A stretch of 64,000 nucleotides of DNA. It comes from Andalucia godoyi. Taxonomy: Eukaryota > Discoba > Jakobea > Jakobida > Andaluciidae. Shown here piece after piece: positions 19,432-28,634 of this stretch. How positions within the stretch are numbered: position 1 is the stretch's first letter; every line of letters starts with the position of its first letter. The translations under genes and the position numbers were made by a program. The notes under the pieces were generated by a model. It had not been told where the DNA came from. It searched no databases and worked only from the letters and a program-made list of their open reading frames with translations. The stretch is from the NCBI GenBank assembly GCA_009859145.1, contig VRVR01000054.1, positions 124,001 to 188,000 of the forward strand, in the 5' to 3' direction.

Positions 19432-19841
19432 ATGGGACTGTTTACTGCGCTTGTGAAGACGGCAGTGGATGCGACTGCAGTGAGTACCACTCTTGCGACG
19501 ATTCGCAGAACAACTGGCTACGCGTATGATTCACCCAAATGCTTTCTTATTTTCTTCTTCTCCGTCGCCTTTCTTGTAGTGTCACTGCTTAGTGAGGGTT
19601 TTTTTAATTGTTTTAATTGTTTTTGTTGAGGGCCCACGATTCTAAACGCGTGTGTGGTTTATGGCGTATGAGGTACAGAGTTCCGGTATCTGCGATTCGA
19701 AACGAGAGCCTGCGCAAGATCAGTCAGAGCTTCCTTAATGTTGGCGAGTATGCGTGCGACCAGACGTTGGAAATCCTGCAAAGGGTCCGAAAGAATCGTG
19801 AAGCCCGTGCTGAGAAGGACGCGAAGGATCGACTGGACTGA
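19432..19841 (+). CDS. ATG44: Mitofissin (Atg44/DUF1748 family), two exons
   Basis: Small mitochondrial intermembrane-space protein; fungal Atg44 (formerly DUF1748) drives mitochondrial fission for mitophagy. Neither exon alone looks like a gene. Exon 1, 19432..19523, reads MGLFTALVKTAVDATAVSTT then LATIRRTTGY. A GTATGA donor opens a 149-nt intron; joining at 19673 completes an Ala codon and continues YRVPVSAIRNESLRKISQSF, then LNVGEYACDQTLEIL. The product is 86 residues. The hydrophobic VDA..VSTTLA.IRR.TG block and the downstream I.NE.LR....FLNVGE...D pattern are the family signature. The last 20 residues are a charged extension (ARAEKDAKDRLD). An acceptor at 19630 is also in phase but would insert 14 residues in the conserved core. 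Confidence 0.78.
19524..19672 (+). other. Intron of the mitofissin gene (149 nt)
   Basis: Donor GTATGA, T-rich second half with two TTTTAATTG strings as possible branch sites, acceptor ATGAG at 19672. The position is supported by the reading frame and by the protein family pattern across the junction. Confidence 0.7.
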
Positions 19842-19976
19842 GTGCACGGGAAAATGCGAGGTGCAAAAAAATAGCAAAAAACGTAGCACACAAACAAGTA
19901 AAGAGATTTAGCAGCCATTTATCAGCAGCGATAATAGTAATAGTATGTGGATACGCGCAAAAATGGAAGAAGGGGG

Positions 19977-20028
19977 GAAGAAGAAGAAGAAGAAGAAGAA
20001 GAAGAAGAAGAAGAAGAAGAAGAAGAAG
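19977..20028. repeat. (AAG)n microsatellite
   Basis: About 17 copies of AAG/GAA in the convergent spacer between mitofissin and the homeodomain gene. Confidence 0.95.
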
Positions 20029-20127
20029 GCGAATTAATGTAAAAGTACAAATCACTTTGCGGCGCCATATTGACTCCGAAAACAAACTAGTACAGCGAAG
20101 AGCGGGTCTGGACGCAGGATGCAGGGG

Positions 20128-21906
20128 CTATGGTCGAAGTTCAGAGGAGAGGATGGCTTTTGCACTTTCTCCGTTCATGATTGTGCGTATACGCTTGCCA
20201 AAGACGACGAGACGTCGTTTGGGTGGGAACACGCTTTCGTCCACCTGCATGTCCTCTGCACACAGAGGAAGGACATCCTTCTCGAGCCGATCGAAAAACC
20301 TGAACAGCACAGTGGCCTTGTCCATCCGCGTCGGAAGTCTGGTTCGCGGCTGATGCTCGAGCACATTGATAAACTCCCTCGCGGTTGAAACCGCCTTCAT
20401 GAGCATCTTTTCTGACCTCAGCTCGTCGTCCGGTTCCTCGCTTTCTCCACTCAATTCCTTTTCAGCCGACTCCACGACGCTTGCATCCTTTTCCTTTTCC
20501 TTTTCCTTCTCTGTAACTCTTTCAGCCGCCCGCTCACGCTCCTTTTCCTTCTCCTTCTCTGCTTCCTTAGCACTGACTCCCTCACCTTGGAACGCACCGC
20601 AAAACTCCAGGACCATGCCTTTGATTCGGAATGCAACGGCATCTGGATCCAGAGGAGGCAGCTTGTTGCGTAGCGAATCGAGTGCCGACGCGGTCTCCTG
20701 CACTGATGCAAATCCACACAACAAATCCACCAGCGTCTCTGGATGCACCGCCCGCAGCATGACTCGCAGCGTCGTTAGGTCCACAGCTGACCGAACTGCA
20801 AACGTCGCGGTTGGATTGGGATTGGGATTAGGGTTGGGATTGGGGTTGGGGTTGGGATTGCTATTGGGATTGCTGCCGGGATTGCTGCCGGGATTATTGC
20901 CGGGATTGCTGTTGGCATTGGAACTTGGGTTTCCGGATGTGCTTGCATTGGCACTTGTGGTCGTGGTTGTGGATGTACCCGCCGTGCTTGCACTGGCACT
21001 GGTTGAGGATCCAGACGCTCCCGACCCATTCGCCAAGGAAGTCGATCCCGATGATGCCTGACCGCTGTTCAGACCACCGATTGCTCCTTGCTGTTGCTGT
21101 AGTTGTTGCTGTTGCTGTTGCTGTGATGGGTTCGCGTAGCTACCGTTCTGATGAATGCCCCCACCATTCAGGCTCTGTCCGCCTAACCCTGAAGAGCGCG
21201 ATTTCTTTGCCAGCGGCCCACCCGGGGCTTTCGGCACTGAATGCGACTGCGACTGCGACTGCGACTGTGACTGTGACTGTGACTGTTGTTGCGACACCGA
21301 TTGCAACTGTGACTGTGGCTGCGAGGGCACTGACTGCGATTGAGATGGCTGCTGTGGTTGCGAGGCAGCATCACTGATAAACGAAGGCAAGGACAGTGTA
21401 TCGGACCTGTCATCGATATCCGAGTCGTCGCCATTGTCCGGATTGTCGGCATTGTCCGGATTGTCGGCATTGTCCAGATTGTCGACATTGTCCGGATTGT
21501 CGGCATTGGCACTAGAGATGGGATCGTCGTCATCGTCTTCCCAGGTGGCCGACCCATTCCTAGTGGGTCGTTTCGAGCCCGAAAGCGACGTGCCCGACTT
21601 CATTAGCAAGTCCTCGTCAAAGTCCGCGAACTCCGCCGACATGTCATTGAAGCCGCGGTGGGCGTGGACTGACATTGAGTTTGCTTGCAGACTTGCAAAC
21701 TGCGCGGGATTCAGCCTCCGCAAGAACGCCCGGCGGTTGCAAAACCACGTGTGGATTCGCGACGCATCTTCGCCAAGGTCCTCCGAAAGCTTCATCAGGT
21801 CCGACCGCGAAGGATACATCTCTGCTTGAAAAAATGCATCCAGAGAATCCGTCGTCGCCTTGGAAAACCGCTTCCGAATAATCCCGGCACCACGAGCCCC
21901 AAACAT
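20128..21906 (-). CDS. Divergent homeodomain protein with long low-complexity repeats
   Basis: Putative DNA-binding transcription factor, 592 residues from the ATG at 21906. Residues ~11-67 form a homeodomain: RKRFSKATTDSLDAFFQAEM, YPSRSDLMKLSEDLG and the recognition helix IHTWFCNRRAFLRR. Invariant W48, F49, N51 and R53 are present, but homeodomain position 50 is Cys, an unusual residue at the main specificity position. The middle is made of tandem repeats: DNADNPDN units, SQSQSQ, a glutamine run, Ser/Ala/Gly/Thr tracts and an (NP)n block. The C-terminal 150 residues carry two conserved-looking helical segments (LRVMLRAVHPETLVDLLCGF and VLFRFFDRLEKDVLPLCAED). The frame stays open upstream to about 22107, but that part reads as hydrophobic untranslated sequence, so I begin at MFGARGAG. 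Confidence 0.82.
   Translation of the reverse strand: MFGARGAGIIRKRFSKATTDSLDAFFQAEMYPSRSDLMKLSEDLGEDASRIHTWFCNRRAFLRRLNPAQFASLQANSMSVHAHRGFNDMSAEFADFDEDLLMKSGTSLSGSKRPTRNGSATWEDDDDDPISSANADNPDNVDNLDNADNPDNADNPDNGDDSDIDDRSDTLSLPSFISDAASQPQQPSQSQSVPSQPQSQLQSVSQQQSQSQSQSQSQSQSHSVPKAPGGPLAKKSRSSGLGGQSLNGGGIHQNGSYANPSQQQQQQQLQQQQGAIGGLNSGQASSGSTSLANGSGASGSSTSASASTAGTSTTTTTSANASTSGNPSSNANSNPGNNPGSNPGSNPNSNPNPNPNPNPNPNPNPTATFAVRSAVDLTTLRVMLRAVHPETLVDLLCGFASVQETASALDSLRNKLPPLDPDAVAFRIKGMVLEFCGAFQGEGVSAKEAEKEKEKERERAAERVTEKEKEKEKDASVVESAEKELSGESEEPDDELRSEKMLMKAVSTAREFINVLEHQPRTRLPTRMDKATVLFRFFDRLEKDVLPLCAEDMQVDESVFPPKRRLVVFGKRIRTIMNGESAKAILSSELRP
20810..20910 (-). repeat. GGGATT/GGGTTG tandem repeat inside the homeodomain gene
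   Basis: Hexamer array (plus-strand TTGGGA/TTGGGG/TTAGGG variants) that encodes alternating Asn-Pro and Asn-Pro-Gly-Ser on the minus strand. It resembles telomeric repeats by composition only. Confidence 0.85.
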
Positions 21907-22664
21907 CCCCCACAAACGACCCTTACTGAATCCAATCGAGAGTGTTTCAACAATGTAAATTGGGGACAGTAAGAAAAGAAAGAACACGAGAAAAAGGTGA
22001 TTAAAAAAAGAAAAAAGGAGCACACAATTCATACATAGAAGAGATCCTACTTTGTATTTCCAACTCTTTTTTCTTAGATTTTCTTTCTTTTTTTTTTCTC
22101 CTTTCAAAAATTTAAGTTTAATTAAATATCATTGTCATTTCTCCATTGCTGTTTATTTGGTCGCTTCATCGCCTTTTGATTGCAGATTGAGAATAGAGAG
22201 AATGGAGGATTGAGGCTTGTCTTTCAGACTCTGCTCTGATCGGTGGATGACAGGCTGCACGCACTGCGGCGATATTAGGACGTAGTGATGGTTTTTGATG
22301 GCAGACCGGCTGTCGTGTCATGTCAACTGCCGGTGAGTGTTGTTTCTGTTCGCGCAGCATCTTTTTGAAACTTGAGGCTTGAGACACAGTCTATTTCTGG
22401 ACTTCGCGCGAGGTACAGCAGCAGAATTGCCGCTTTTCTGTTCCCGACAGTTTTTGCGCCTCCATTTCTTCCTTCTTCTTTTCTCTTTTCTTCCTTGCTC
22501 TTTGCTCTTTGCTCTTTGCTCTTTGCTCTTTGCTCTTTGCTCTTTGTTCATTAGAAAGAGTTTACAAAGCCCACGACAATTGCTATAAAAGAGCGTACAA
22601 TTTAATTCCCGCGGCGCCACCACCAGCACCAAGCCACCGCCAGGTACAGACAGCTACGTGAAGA
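21907..22664. promoter_or_regulatory. Divergent spacer, homeodomain gene and ACOX, with (CTCTTTG)n
   Basis: About 760 bp that must contain both promoters. It has a seven-copy heptamer CTCTTTG array at 22496-22546 and a TATA box for the oxidase gene. No gene seen. Confidence 0.6.
22584..22590 (+). promoter_or_regulatory. TATA box of the acyl-CoA oxidase gene
   Basis: TATAAAA lying 75 nt before the ATG at 22665, just downstream of the CTCTTTG heptamer array. Position and sequence fit a core promoter element; no experiment backs it. Confidence 0.55.
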
Positions 22665-25346
22665 ATGGACTCGATTGGAAAAAGGGTTCACCGCATTGCA
22701 CGTCATTTGAATCCTTGTTGTCTTAATGATGATGCTGATGGTTATGACCGAGGAGATAGAGATGGGGTGATTTGTGAGCCGGGTGCCGTTGTGGGGGCCG
22801 TCGATGCATCTGGACGAGTAGCTGTGCGCCACAGTGCGCTCCAGACGAGTGACATTCAGAGGTTTTTGCAGCATTCTCGCCATGCGCTACGGGCCAAGGT
22901 GACGGACTGGCTGTTCAGCTCGGAGTTTGCGCCTCTTTACCGCCCGGTGTACGACTTGGGGATGCATGAATCACGCGCGCTGACACTGGTCCGAGTGCTT
23001 GCGTTTGCAAGCCAGCAGTTCATCAAGATGGAGAACGCGTCTGGAAAAGACCTGCTTTCGTTTTTTGCGCCGCTGGAGGTCGTTTCAATCTTGGACCAGA
23101 ACTTGTCCACAAAGATTGGTGTGCAGTACACGCTGTGGGGAGCATCGGTGGCCTCGCTTGGATCTGCGCGCCATGCGTCGATCCTGAATGCCATTGATTC
23201 GGGGCTTCATCCCAACTCGGACTTTTTTGCACCGGACTGCCCCATCCGTATTGCAGGGTTCCAGGGACGCATGCAGTACAAGCCTGAAGAGTGTGTGTCG
23301 CCCGACAAGAATTTTGGAGTGACGGAATTGCTGAGAAATGGACTTCCGACGTTTCCAGGCTGCTTTGCACTCACAGAGCTTACGCATGGGTCTAATGCAC
23401 GGGGGATCGAAACAACGATTACGCTCGATCAGGCCTCGGGAGACCTGATTGTGCATACCCCTAGCGATGGCGCACAGAAAATGTGGATTGGAAACGCCGC
23501 CGAACACGGAATCATGGCGACTGTCTTTGGAAACTTGATTGTGAATGGGAAGAACGAAGGGATACACGCGGTTGTTGTGCAGATTCGCGAGCCGGAGGAG
23601 GACTGCCTTATGTTTTCCGGATGCAACTGGAAATTCAAGTTTACAAAGGGGGTGCAGATCCGCGACTGTGGAGTTAAGATGGGGTTGAATGGCGTCGACA
23701 ACGGACGCATGCAGTTTGACAATGTCCGAGTTCCACGTGCGCATTTGCTCAACCGATTCGGAGACATTGTCGAGAACAAGAACAGAAAGTCTGACTCGGA
23801 CCCGCGCTTCGTGTATTCCTCACCGATTGCGGATGTCTCCAAGAGATTCCAGCACACCATTGGAGAGCTGGTGGGGGGTCGCGTGGGAGTTGCTGGCACC
23901 GCACTCACACACTGCTGTTCTGCGCTTGCCGTCACCCTCAAGTACGCCTCCCATCGATTGCAATTCGGACCACCGGGTGTGAATGCACCGGAAGTTGCCT
24001 TGCTTTCGTACACGACCCATCAAATGTGGCTCGTCCCATTGCTGGCGCGAACGGTTTGCTACCGCGTTTTGCAAAATCAAATTCGGGCTCTGTACGCAGC
24101 GCGAAAACATGCAGATCGCATGTCGATCTCGAAGGATGGCGCGAAGCCAGGAACCTTTGCGGAGCCGGTGTCGTACGGAAAGGGATTCCAGATTCTGGGG
24201 CTTTCGTTTTCCGTCAAGGAGGCCTTTTCAGCGGGAGCGCTGACCAAGGAAAAGAGCGGCAGCAGCACAGGTGCCCAAAAAGGGGAGCCTGCGGACCCGA
24301 TTCCTGTGATTCCGCTGTCACATGTCGAGCTGTTGGCGAATGGGATCAAGCCAATCGCAACGTGGCTGCAAATTGAGTGTCTGCAGCGATGTCGTGAACT
24401 GTGTGGCGGTATGGGAATGATGGCCCAAAACCGCATTGGAGTGCTGGCAACAGATGCGAATGTCGCGGTTTCCTATGAGGGCGAGAATTCTCTTCTGCTG
24501 CAGCAAGTTGCAAAAACGCTGCTTGGTGACCTCTCAAAAATGTATAAGTCGCAAGGCGTTGTTCGGGCATCCTTCTCTGTGTTTGTCTCGCGGTTGGAAA
24601 CGGCGTTTGTGGACAAGAACCCTTACGCCACGCATCGCACTGATCCTGATCATTTGCTCGATTCGTCCACTCTTGCCAAAGCATTCCTGTATCGCTACCA
24701 CAGGGCGCTTCTGGATCTCGCGACCGAACTGCAGGCTCTCAATGCGCAGCTGACGAATGCCGAGAAGCAACTATCGAAGCAAAATAAGGAATATAAGAGA
24801 AAGACAAAGGCCGAAGTCGGTTTCGAGGCCTGGAACCGGTGCTTGCCGCTTGCATTGGAAGCTGGCAAGGCGTTTATGGATGCTGCCGTCCTGGACCGTA
24901 TGATGTATGTGTTGTACCAGAAGGGTCCTCAGCCAGCGTCCACGAATCCCATCTTCGATGATATTGTGGATTTGTGCCCGGAGTCCATCCGATCGGATAT
25001 GCAGACGCTGACGGAGATTTACGCTTTGGATGTTCTCGAGCGCAATGCTGCCTTTTTCCTTTCTCGCCGCTACTTTTCGCCACGAAAGACCTCTGCAATC
25101 CATTCGTTGTTGCTGGAGAAATGCCGAGAGTATGCACCGCGCGCAGTCACTGTCGCTGGTAGCATCTTCGATCCGCGATTTATGCAGCTCGCACCTGCAG
25201 CTCGGGACAACTACGTAGGCCAGTTTGCCTTCCGTGAGCCAGGAAAGGGAGACTTGACGGATGCAGACTCCAATCCCGAGCTCGTCTCCTTGCTCCAGTC
25301 CTTGTCGGCGTGTGAACTGGATCCCCGAATTGTCCACCGTCCCTGA
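22665..25346 (+). CDS. ACOX: Peroxisomal acyl-CoA oxidase with PTS2 signal
   Basis: FAD enzyme of the first step of peroxisomal fatty-acid beta-oxidation: acyl-CoA + O2 to trans-2-enoyl-CoA + H2O2. The 893-residue protein shows the oxidase signatures GCFALTELTHGSNARGIETT (about residues 232-251), the acyl-CoA dehydrogenase-like centre (MGLNGVDNGRMQFDNVRVPR) and the active-site Glu region VAVSYEGENSLLLQQ near 605-619. It is longer than most ACOX proteins (about 660-700), mainly from an insert with a Ser/Gly patch (KEKSGSSTGAQKGE) and a C-terminal extension. Residues 7-15, RVHRIARHL, fit the PTS2 consensus (R/K)(L/V/I)x5(H/Q)(L/A) exactly, and the C-terminus (IVHRP) is not PTS1. Import by PEX7 is therefore expected. 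Confidence 0.95.
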   Translation: MDSIGKRVHRIARHLNPCCLNDDADGYDRGDRDGVICEPGAVVGAVDASGRVAVRHSALQTSDIQRFLQHSRHALRAKVTDWLFSSEFAPLYRPVYDLGMHESRALTLVRVLAFASQQFIKMENASGKDLLSFFAPLEVVSILDQNLSTKIGVQYTLWGASVASLGSARHASILNAIDSGLHPNSDFFAPDCPIRIAGFQGRMQYKPEECVSPDKNFGVTELLRNGLPTFPGCFALTELTHGSNARGIETTITLDQASGDLIVHTPSDGAQKMWIGNAAEHGIMATVFGNLIVNGKNEGIHAVVVQIREPEEDCLMFSGCNWKFKFTKGVQIRDCGVKMGLNGVDNGRMQFDNVRVPRAHLLNRFGDIVENKNRKSDSDPRFVYSSPIADVSKRFQHTIGELVGGRVGVAGTALTHCCSALAVTLKYASHRLQFGPPGVNAPEVALLSYTTHQMWLVPLLARTVCYRVLQNQIRALYAARKHADRMSISKDGAKPGTFAEPVSYGKGFQILGLSFSVKEAFSAGALTKEKSGSSTGAQKGEPADPIPVIPLSHVELLANGIKPIATWLQIECLQRCRELCGGMGMMAQNRIGVLATDANVAVSYEGENSLLLQQVAKTLLGDLSKMYKSQGVVRASFSVFVSRLETAFVDKNPYATHRTDPDHLLDSSTLAKAFLYRYHRALLDLATELQALNAQLTNAEKQLSKQNKEYKRKTKAEVGFEAWNRCLPLALEAGKAFMDAAVLDRMMYVLYQKGPQPASTNPIFDDIVDLCPESIRSDMQTLTEIYALDVLERNAAFFLSRRYFSPRKTSAIHSLLLEKCREYAPRAVTVAGSIFDPRFMQLAPAARDNYVGQFAFREPGKGDLTDADSNPELVSLLQSLSACELDPRIVHRP

Positions 25347-25852
25347 CCGTCTATCATCTGCATCTGATTGTCTGTAAAATATTGCTGTTGTCGTTCCTGG
25401 CGCGTTCTTCGCAATTCTCAGCTATATTCCAGTGTGTCGACCAGCCTTTTCTGCTCAAAACAGCAACAACAAACGACCTTGTTGCTCGCACCGCGCGCGC
25501 CTTCGGATTTCAATCAATGTATCACACTCAGAGCACACCTTCACCCACGGATTGACGACGTCCGTTTGTTATGCCCTTTTCAGCTCGATAGATGATTTCA
25601 TCCACATGGATGACTCCCACCATCATCAGCGCCGTCGGTCTGGACTTGGACTCGCCATCTCATTCTTGCTCTGCGATTCTCTTCACTGTTGCCAGAAGCA
25701 GATGACAATGAAGACTTGCGTCTTTTTCTTTTTCTTTCTTTTTTTGGGCTGCGCGGCAACGAGGCAAAAAGAAAAGAGATGGAGCATACAGTACTTCTAC
25801 AGGGATTTTAATTAATCGAAACATCCATGCACGGGAGCTGCCTAGGAGGAGG
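25347..25852. other. Convergent spacer, ACOX and BOLA1
   Basis: About 500 bp between two 3' ends. A plus-strand frame at 25432-25815 stays open but is composed of His/Arg and Phe runs with no domain. Nothing supported. Confidence 0.5.
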
Positions 25853-26200
25853 TCATTCGTGATGGGACGGTGTGGATGAAGTGAGTTGAGGGGCAGCAGC
25901 TTCCCATTCATCTCTTGTAAGAGCCTTGATCTGAAGAGCATGGATCGACTCAGCCATCTCCACCGCAAGCACCTCAAACACCCTTCGATGTCTCTGGACG
26001 CGGCTCAGTCCAGCAAACACCGGACTTACAACCACGACTGCGAAATGCGACTCGGCCGACTGGATGCCCTTCATCGCAGCATGTCCCGCATGCTTTGCAG
26101 AATCGTTCCTGATCTCGAGAAAGTCGACGGGACCAAACGCTGCACTCAGCTTTTCGGCCATCGCTGCAGAAACTGGACCGCCAACCGCCGTAGTCACCAT
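25853..26200 (-). CDS. BOLA1: BolA-like protein (BOLA1 type)
   Basis: BolA proteins pair with monothiol glutaredoxins and act in mitochondrial iron-sulfur cluster handling. From the ATG at 26200 the protein has 115 residues and reads like BOLA1: GPVSAAMAEKLSAAF, DFLEIRNDSAKHAGH, ESHFAVVVVSPVFAGLS, RVQRHRRVFEVLAVEMAE then IHALQIKALTRDEW. The helix-loop with RVQRHRRV carries the invariant His of the family. The ATG start leaves no targeting sequence, yet the frame continues open upstream to 26377 without another ATG and encodes a basic, acid-free stretch (KRASWLLQVHAPRDC ... RTFAS) like a mitochondrial presequence. A non-AUG start or a missed 5' exon is possible. Confidence 0.88.
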   Translation of the reverse strand: MVTTAVGGPVSAAMAEKLSAAFGPVDFLEIRNDSAKHAGHAAMKGIQSAESHFAVVVVSPVFAGLSRVQRHRRVFEVLAVEMAESIHALQIKALTRDEWEAAAPQLTSSTPSHHE

Positions 26201-26677
26201 GGAAGCAAACGTCCGTATTAAACAATCTCGCGGCGCGTGCACTTGCAAGAGCCAAGAAGCACGTTTCGTAACCCCCTGCTGCACTCGCGCTACGATCCAC
26301 GCAATTTTCAGTCCAGGGCAAAGAAAGAAAAAAAAAGAGGAGGTATTTAAAAGTGAAGAAGAAGAATCATAGCCCAACGACGCCCCAATATCACCATTGC
26401 CAAGTTCCCACAGTCCAACGCCAATAGCAGTCGGCCAATGCCCCCTGTAGATTGCCTTTTAAGATGTTGTTACAGTCGTTTTCATGGTATTTTCGCGCAT
26501 CGTTTTTCCTCGCTGCGAATCAATATTTATGGATGATGTTCGCGCCTAGTCCGCGTTTCTCGTTTGTTTTTCATTTTTATTTTTCCATACAGACGAATTA
26601 AAAGAGGAGGTGCGCTTGCTCGTTTTTTAAATTTTTCATTCTTCGCGTTTTTTTTTTTTGTCTTCTCTGCCGGGACA
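26201..26677. promoter_or_regulatory. Divergent spacer, BOLA1 and NOP9
   Basis: Must contain both promoters. It includes a possible unannotated 5' part of BOLA1 (26201-26377) whose frame is open and presequence-like, preceded on the minus strand by a CT-rich tract that could be an acceptor region. Near NOP9 the plus strand is T-rich. Confidence 0.45.
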
Positions 26678-28408
26678 ATGTCTGAAGCGACGGGTGTGCC
26701 GGGGGCGCTTCGGGCGAACCCACATCGGCCGGACCGAACGACGATTGACTATTTCCGGCGGATTGAAGGACTGATTCAGAAGAAGGCGCTGGCGGAATCG
26801 GATGCGAAGCTTGTGCTGTCTGACTTGGTGGAGGAGAAGGGCGCTGATCTTGAGAAGACGATGTGCGATGTTTTGTGCTCGCGGACGATTGAGCAGATCA
26901 TCCCGTTACTGACGCAGCAGGAAACAGTTCGGCTGACGAACTTGTTTTCGAGTCGGGTTGCCATCTTTGCGGTTGATCGACATGCTTCTCATGTGCTGGA
27001 GACTGCGTTGGTGCATACCACTGTGGACAGCCCCAAGGAGCTCAACATCAATCACAATAACCAGAGCAACAATCAGAGCAAGAGGACGCGGAGAGTGTAC
27101 TTTTCACGGGTTTTGCTAAACGTTGTTCGCGAACTGTTCATTTCTAAAGAGGCGATTGCGAACTTGGCGAAGGACGCGTATGGATCGCATGTGCTTCGAA
27201 CTGTGCTGGTGCATATTGGGAAGCCATTGGCGTTTTTGACGAGGACCGATGCACAGAAGCATGGTTCCAGCAATGGTGGTGGCGACAACAATGACGATGA
27301 GAACAAAATTGGGGACGAGGAAGAAGGCGACGGGGAGAATGACGTGGCAAAAGCAACATGGCTTCGAGACAGAGCCTCGAGGTCCCAGGACTACGCAGTC
27401 GAGTATTTTGCAGATGGATCAGAAAAGGCAGATGCAAAAACCAGGGATTCCACAATTGCCGAGTTGAAGAAGTTGTTCAAGAGGTTCTCAGAAACGATCT
27501 TTGAGAACTTTGCAACGCTTTGTGTCGACGATTTCGGCTCGTTTGTCGTGCAGGCACTTGTGGAAGCCGTACCGCCGCCAAAGATGCCCACTGTGATCGA
27601 CGCCCAGTCGTTTTCAAGACTTGTGAACCACGAAAAGGGCGCTTTTGTGCTCCAGAAGCTCGCAGAGTGTGTGCCTTCGAAGCGGTGGTTCCGCTTTATC
27701 AAGGATAACATTGCCGACTACGCGTCTTCCAATCCGGCAAACTTTGTTGTGCAGTCCATTCTGGAACACCAGCAGCTGTCGTTCAAGGAAAAACACGTCA
27801 TGGCCTTGTGCGAAGGGATTGCGGCGTCTAGAAGGAGGATTCCATCGCAGGTCTACCAGAAGGTCGTGAGTGTGATGAGCCGATATTTGTCGGTCCAGCA
27901 AAAGTACGCCGCATGGATTGTAGGTGTGGCGGATTCGACGAATGATGCGTTCTTGAAGACTGCCATTGCAGAGTCGTTTGTTCTGGAGTTTGTGAAGGAG
28001 CCCGATTGTTCTATGGAAGCGCTATGCAATCCATCTGGCTCGCGGATGTTTGAGTCCTTTTTACGAAACCCGCACATACCGTTCATTGCAAAGCAGAAAG
28101 TTATTCAGAAACTCAAAGGGCACATTGCAGCCTTGGCTTGCGACAAGTTTGGATCGCGTGTCGTGGAGCGTGCCTTTGGCGAGGCCGAGGATTCCAAGAG
28201 AAAATTCATTCTCAAGGAACTGGAGGCGGATCGCCGAAAACTGGAACGCGATCGGTTTGCCCGCTTTGTCGTCATCCATTGCATGTCCAAAGACGCCGAG
28301 GAAGAGGCAAAACACAAGTCGAGTGTCAAGCGAGAGTTGCAGCAACTGCTACTGGAGGAAGAGCAACAAGAAGGACAAACGGCTCGCAAGAAGGCCAGAC
28401 ACCATTGA
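26678..28408 (+). CDS. NOP9: Nucleolar protein NOP9 (Pumilio-like)
   Basis: RNA-binding nucleolar factor needed for small ribosomal subunit (18S) maturation. The 576-residue protein starts at MSEATGVPGALRANPHRPDR; I reject the longer in-frame extension because it is a Phe-rich leader. Pumilio-type repeats run through the protein: VDRHASHVLETALV, DAYGSHVLRTVLVHIG, DDFGSFVVQALVEAV, HEKGAFVLQKLAECV, NPANFVVQSILEH, PSGSRMFESFLRNP, DKFGSRVVERAF, DRFARFVVIHCM. The early motif LLTQQETVRLTNLFSSRVAI and the C-terminal basic tail are typical of NOP9 rather than PUM. An acidic Gly/Asn/Asp insert sits near residues 195-225. Confidence 0.93.
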   Translation: MSEATGVPGALRANPHRPDRTTIDYFRRIEGLIQKKALAESDAKLVLSDLVEEKGADLEKTMCDVLCSRTIEQIIPLLTQQETVRLTNLFSSRVAIFAVDRHASHVLETALVHTTVDSPKELNINHNNQSNNQSKRTRRVYFSRVLLNVVRELFISKEAIANLAKDAYGSHVLRTVLVHIGKPLAFLTRTDAQKHGSSNGGGDNNDDENKIGDEEEGDGENDVAKATWLRDRASRSQDYAVEYFADGSEKADAKTRDSTIAELKKLFKRFSETIFENFATLCVDDFGSFVVQALVEAVPPPKMPTVIDAQSFSRLVNHEKGAFVLQKLAECVPSKRWFRFIKDNIADYASSNPANFVVQSILEHQQLSFKEKHVMALCEGIAASRRRIPSQVYQKVVSVMSRYLSVQQKYAAWIVGVADSTNDAFLKTAIAESFVLEFVKEPDCSMEALCNPSGSRMFESFLRNPHIPFIAKQKVIQKLKGHIAALACDKFGSRVVERAFGEAEDSKRKFILKELEADRRKLERDRFARFVVIHCMSKDAEEEAKHKSSVKRELQQLLLEEEQQEGQTARKKARHH

Positions 28409-28634
28409 TGATGGCTGCGGAAGGTAGGTGAAAGAGAAGCTATTTTGGCTCACTTCTCGTGAAGTCTCCCTTTATCTTTCTTCTGCTTCTTCTTTCCTGT
28501 TTTCAACAGACAGTTTCTGTATTGTACAAACATAAAACAACAACAATAGCAACATAAATTAAGAGAGGAAACATGGACTACATTACATTGAATTCAATAA
28601 AGAAGCGCAGACCCTGGGGGTTGAACTAGAGGGG

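Noticed and set aside
20810-20910. Telomeric array
   Set aside because: It is an in-frame coding repeat with mixed hexamers inside the homeodomain gene.
21907-22107. Upstream extension of the homeodomain protein
   Set aside because: Open but hydrophobic and K-rich; homeodomain follows immediately after ATG 21906.
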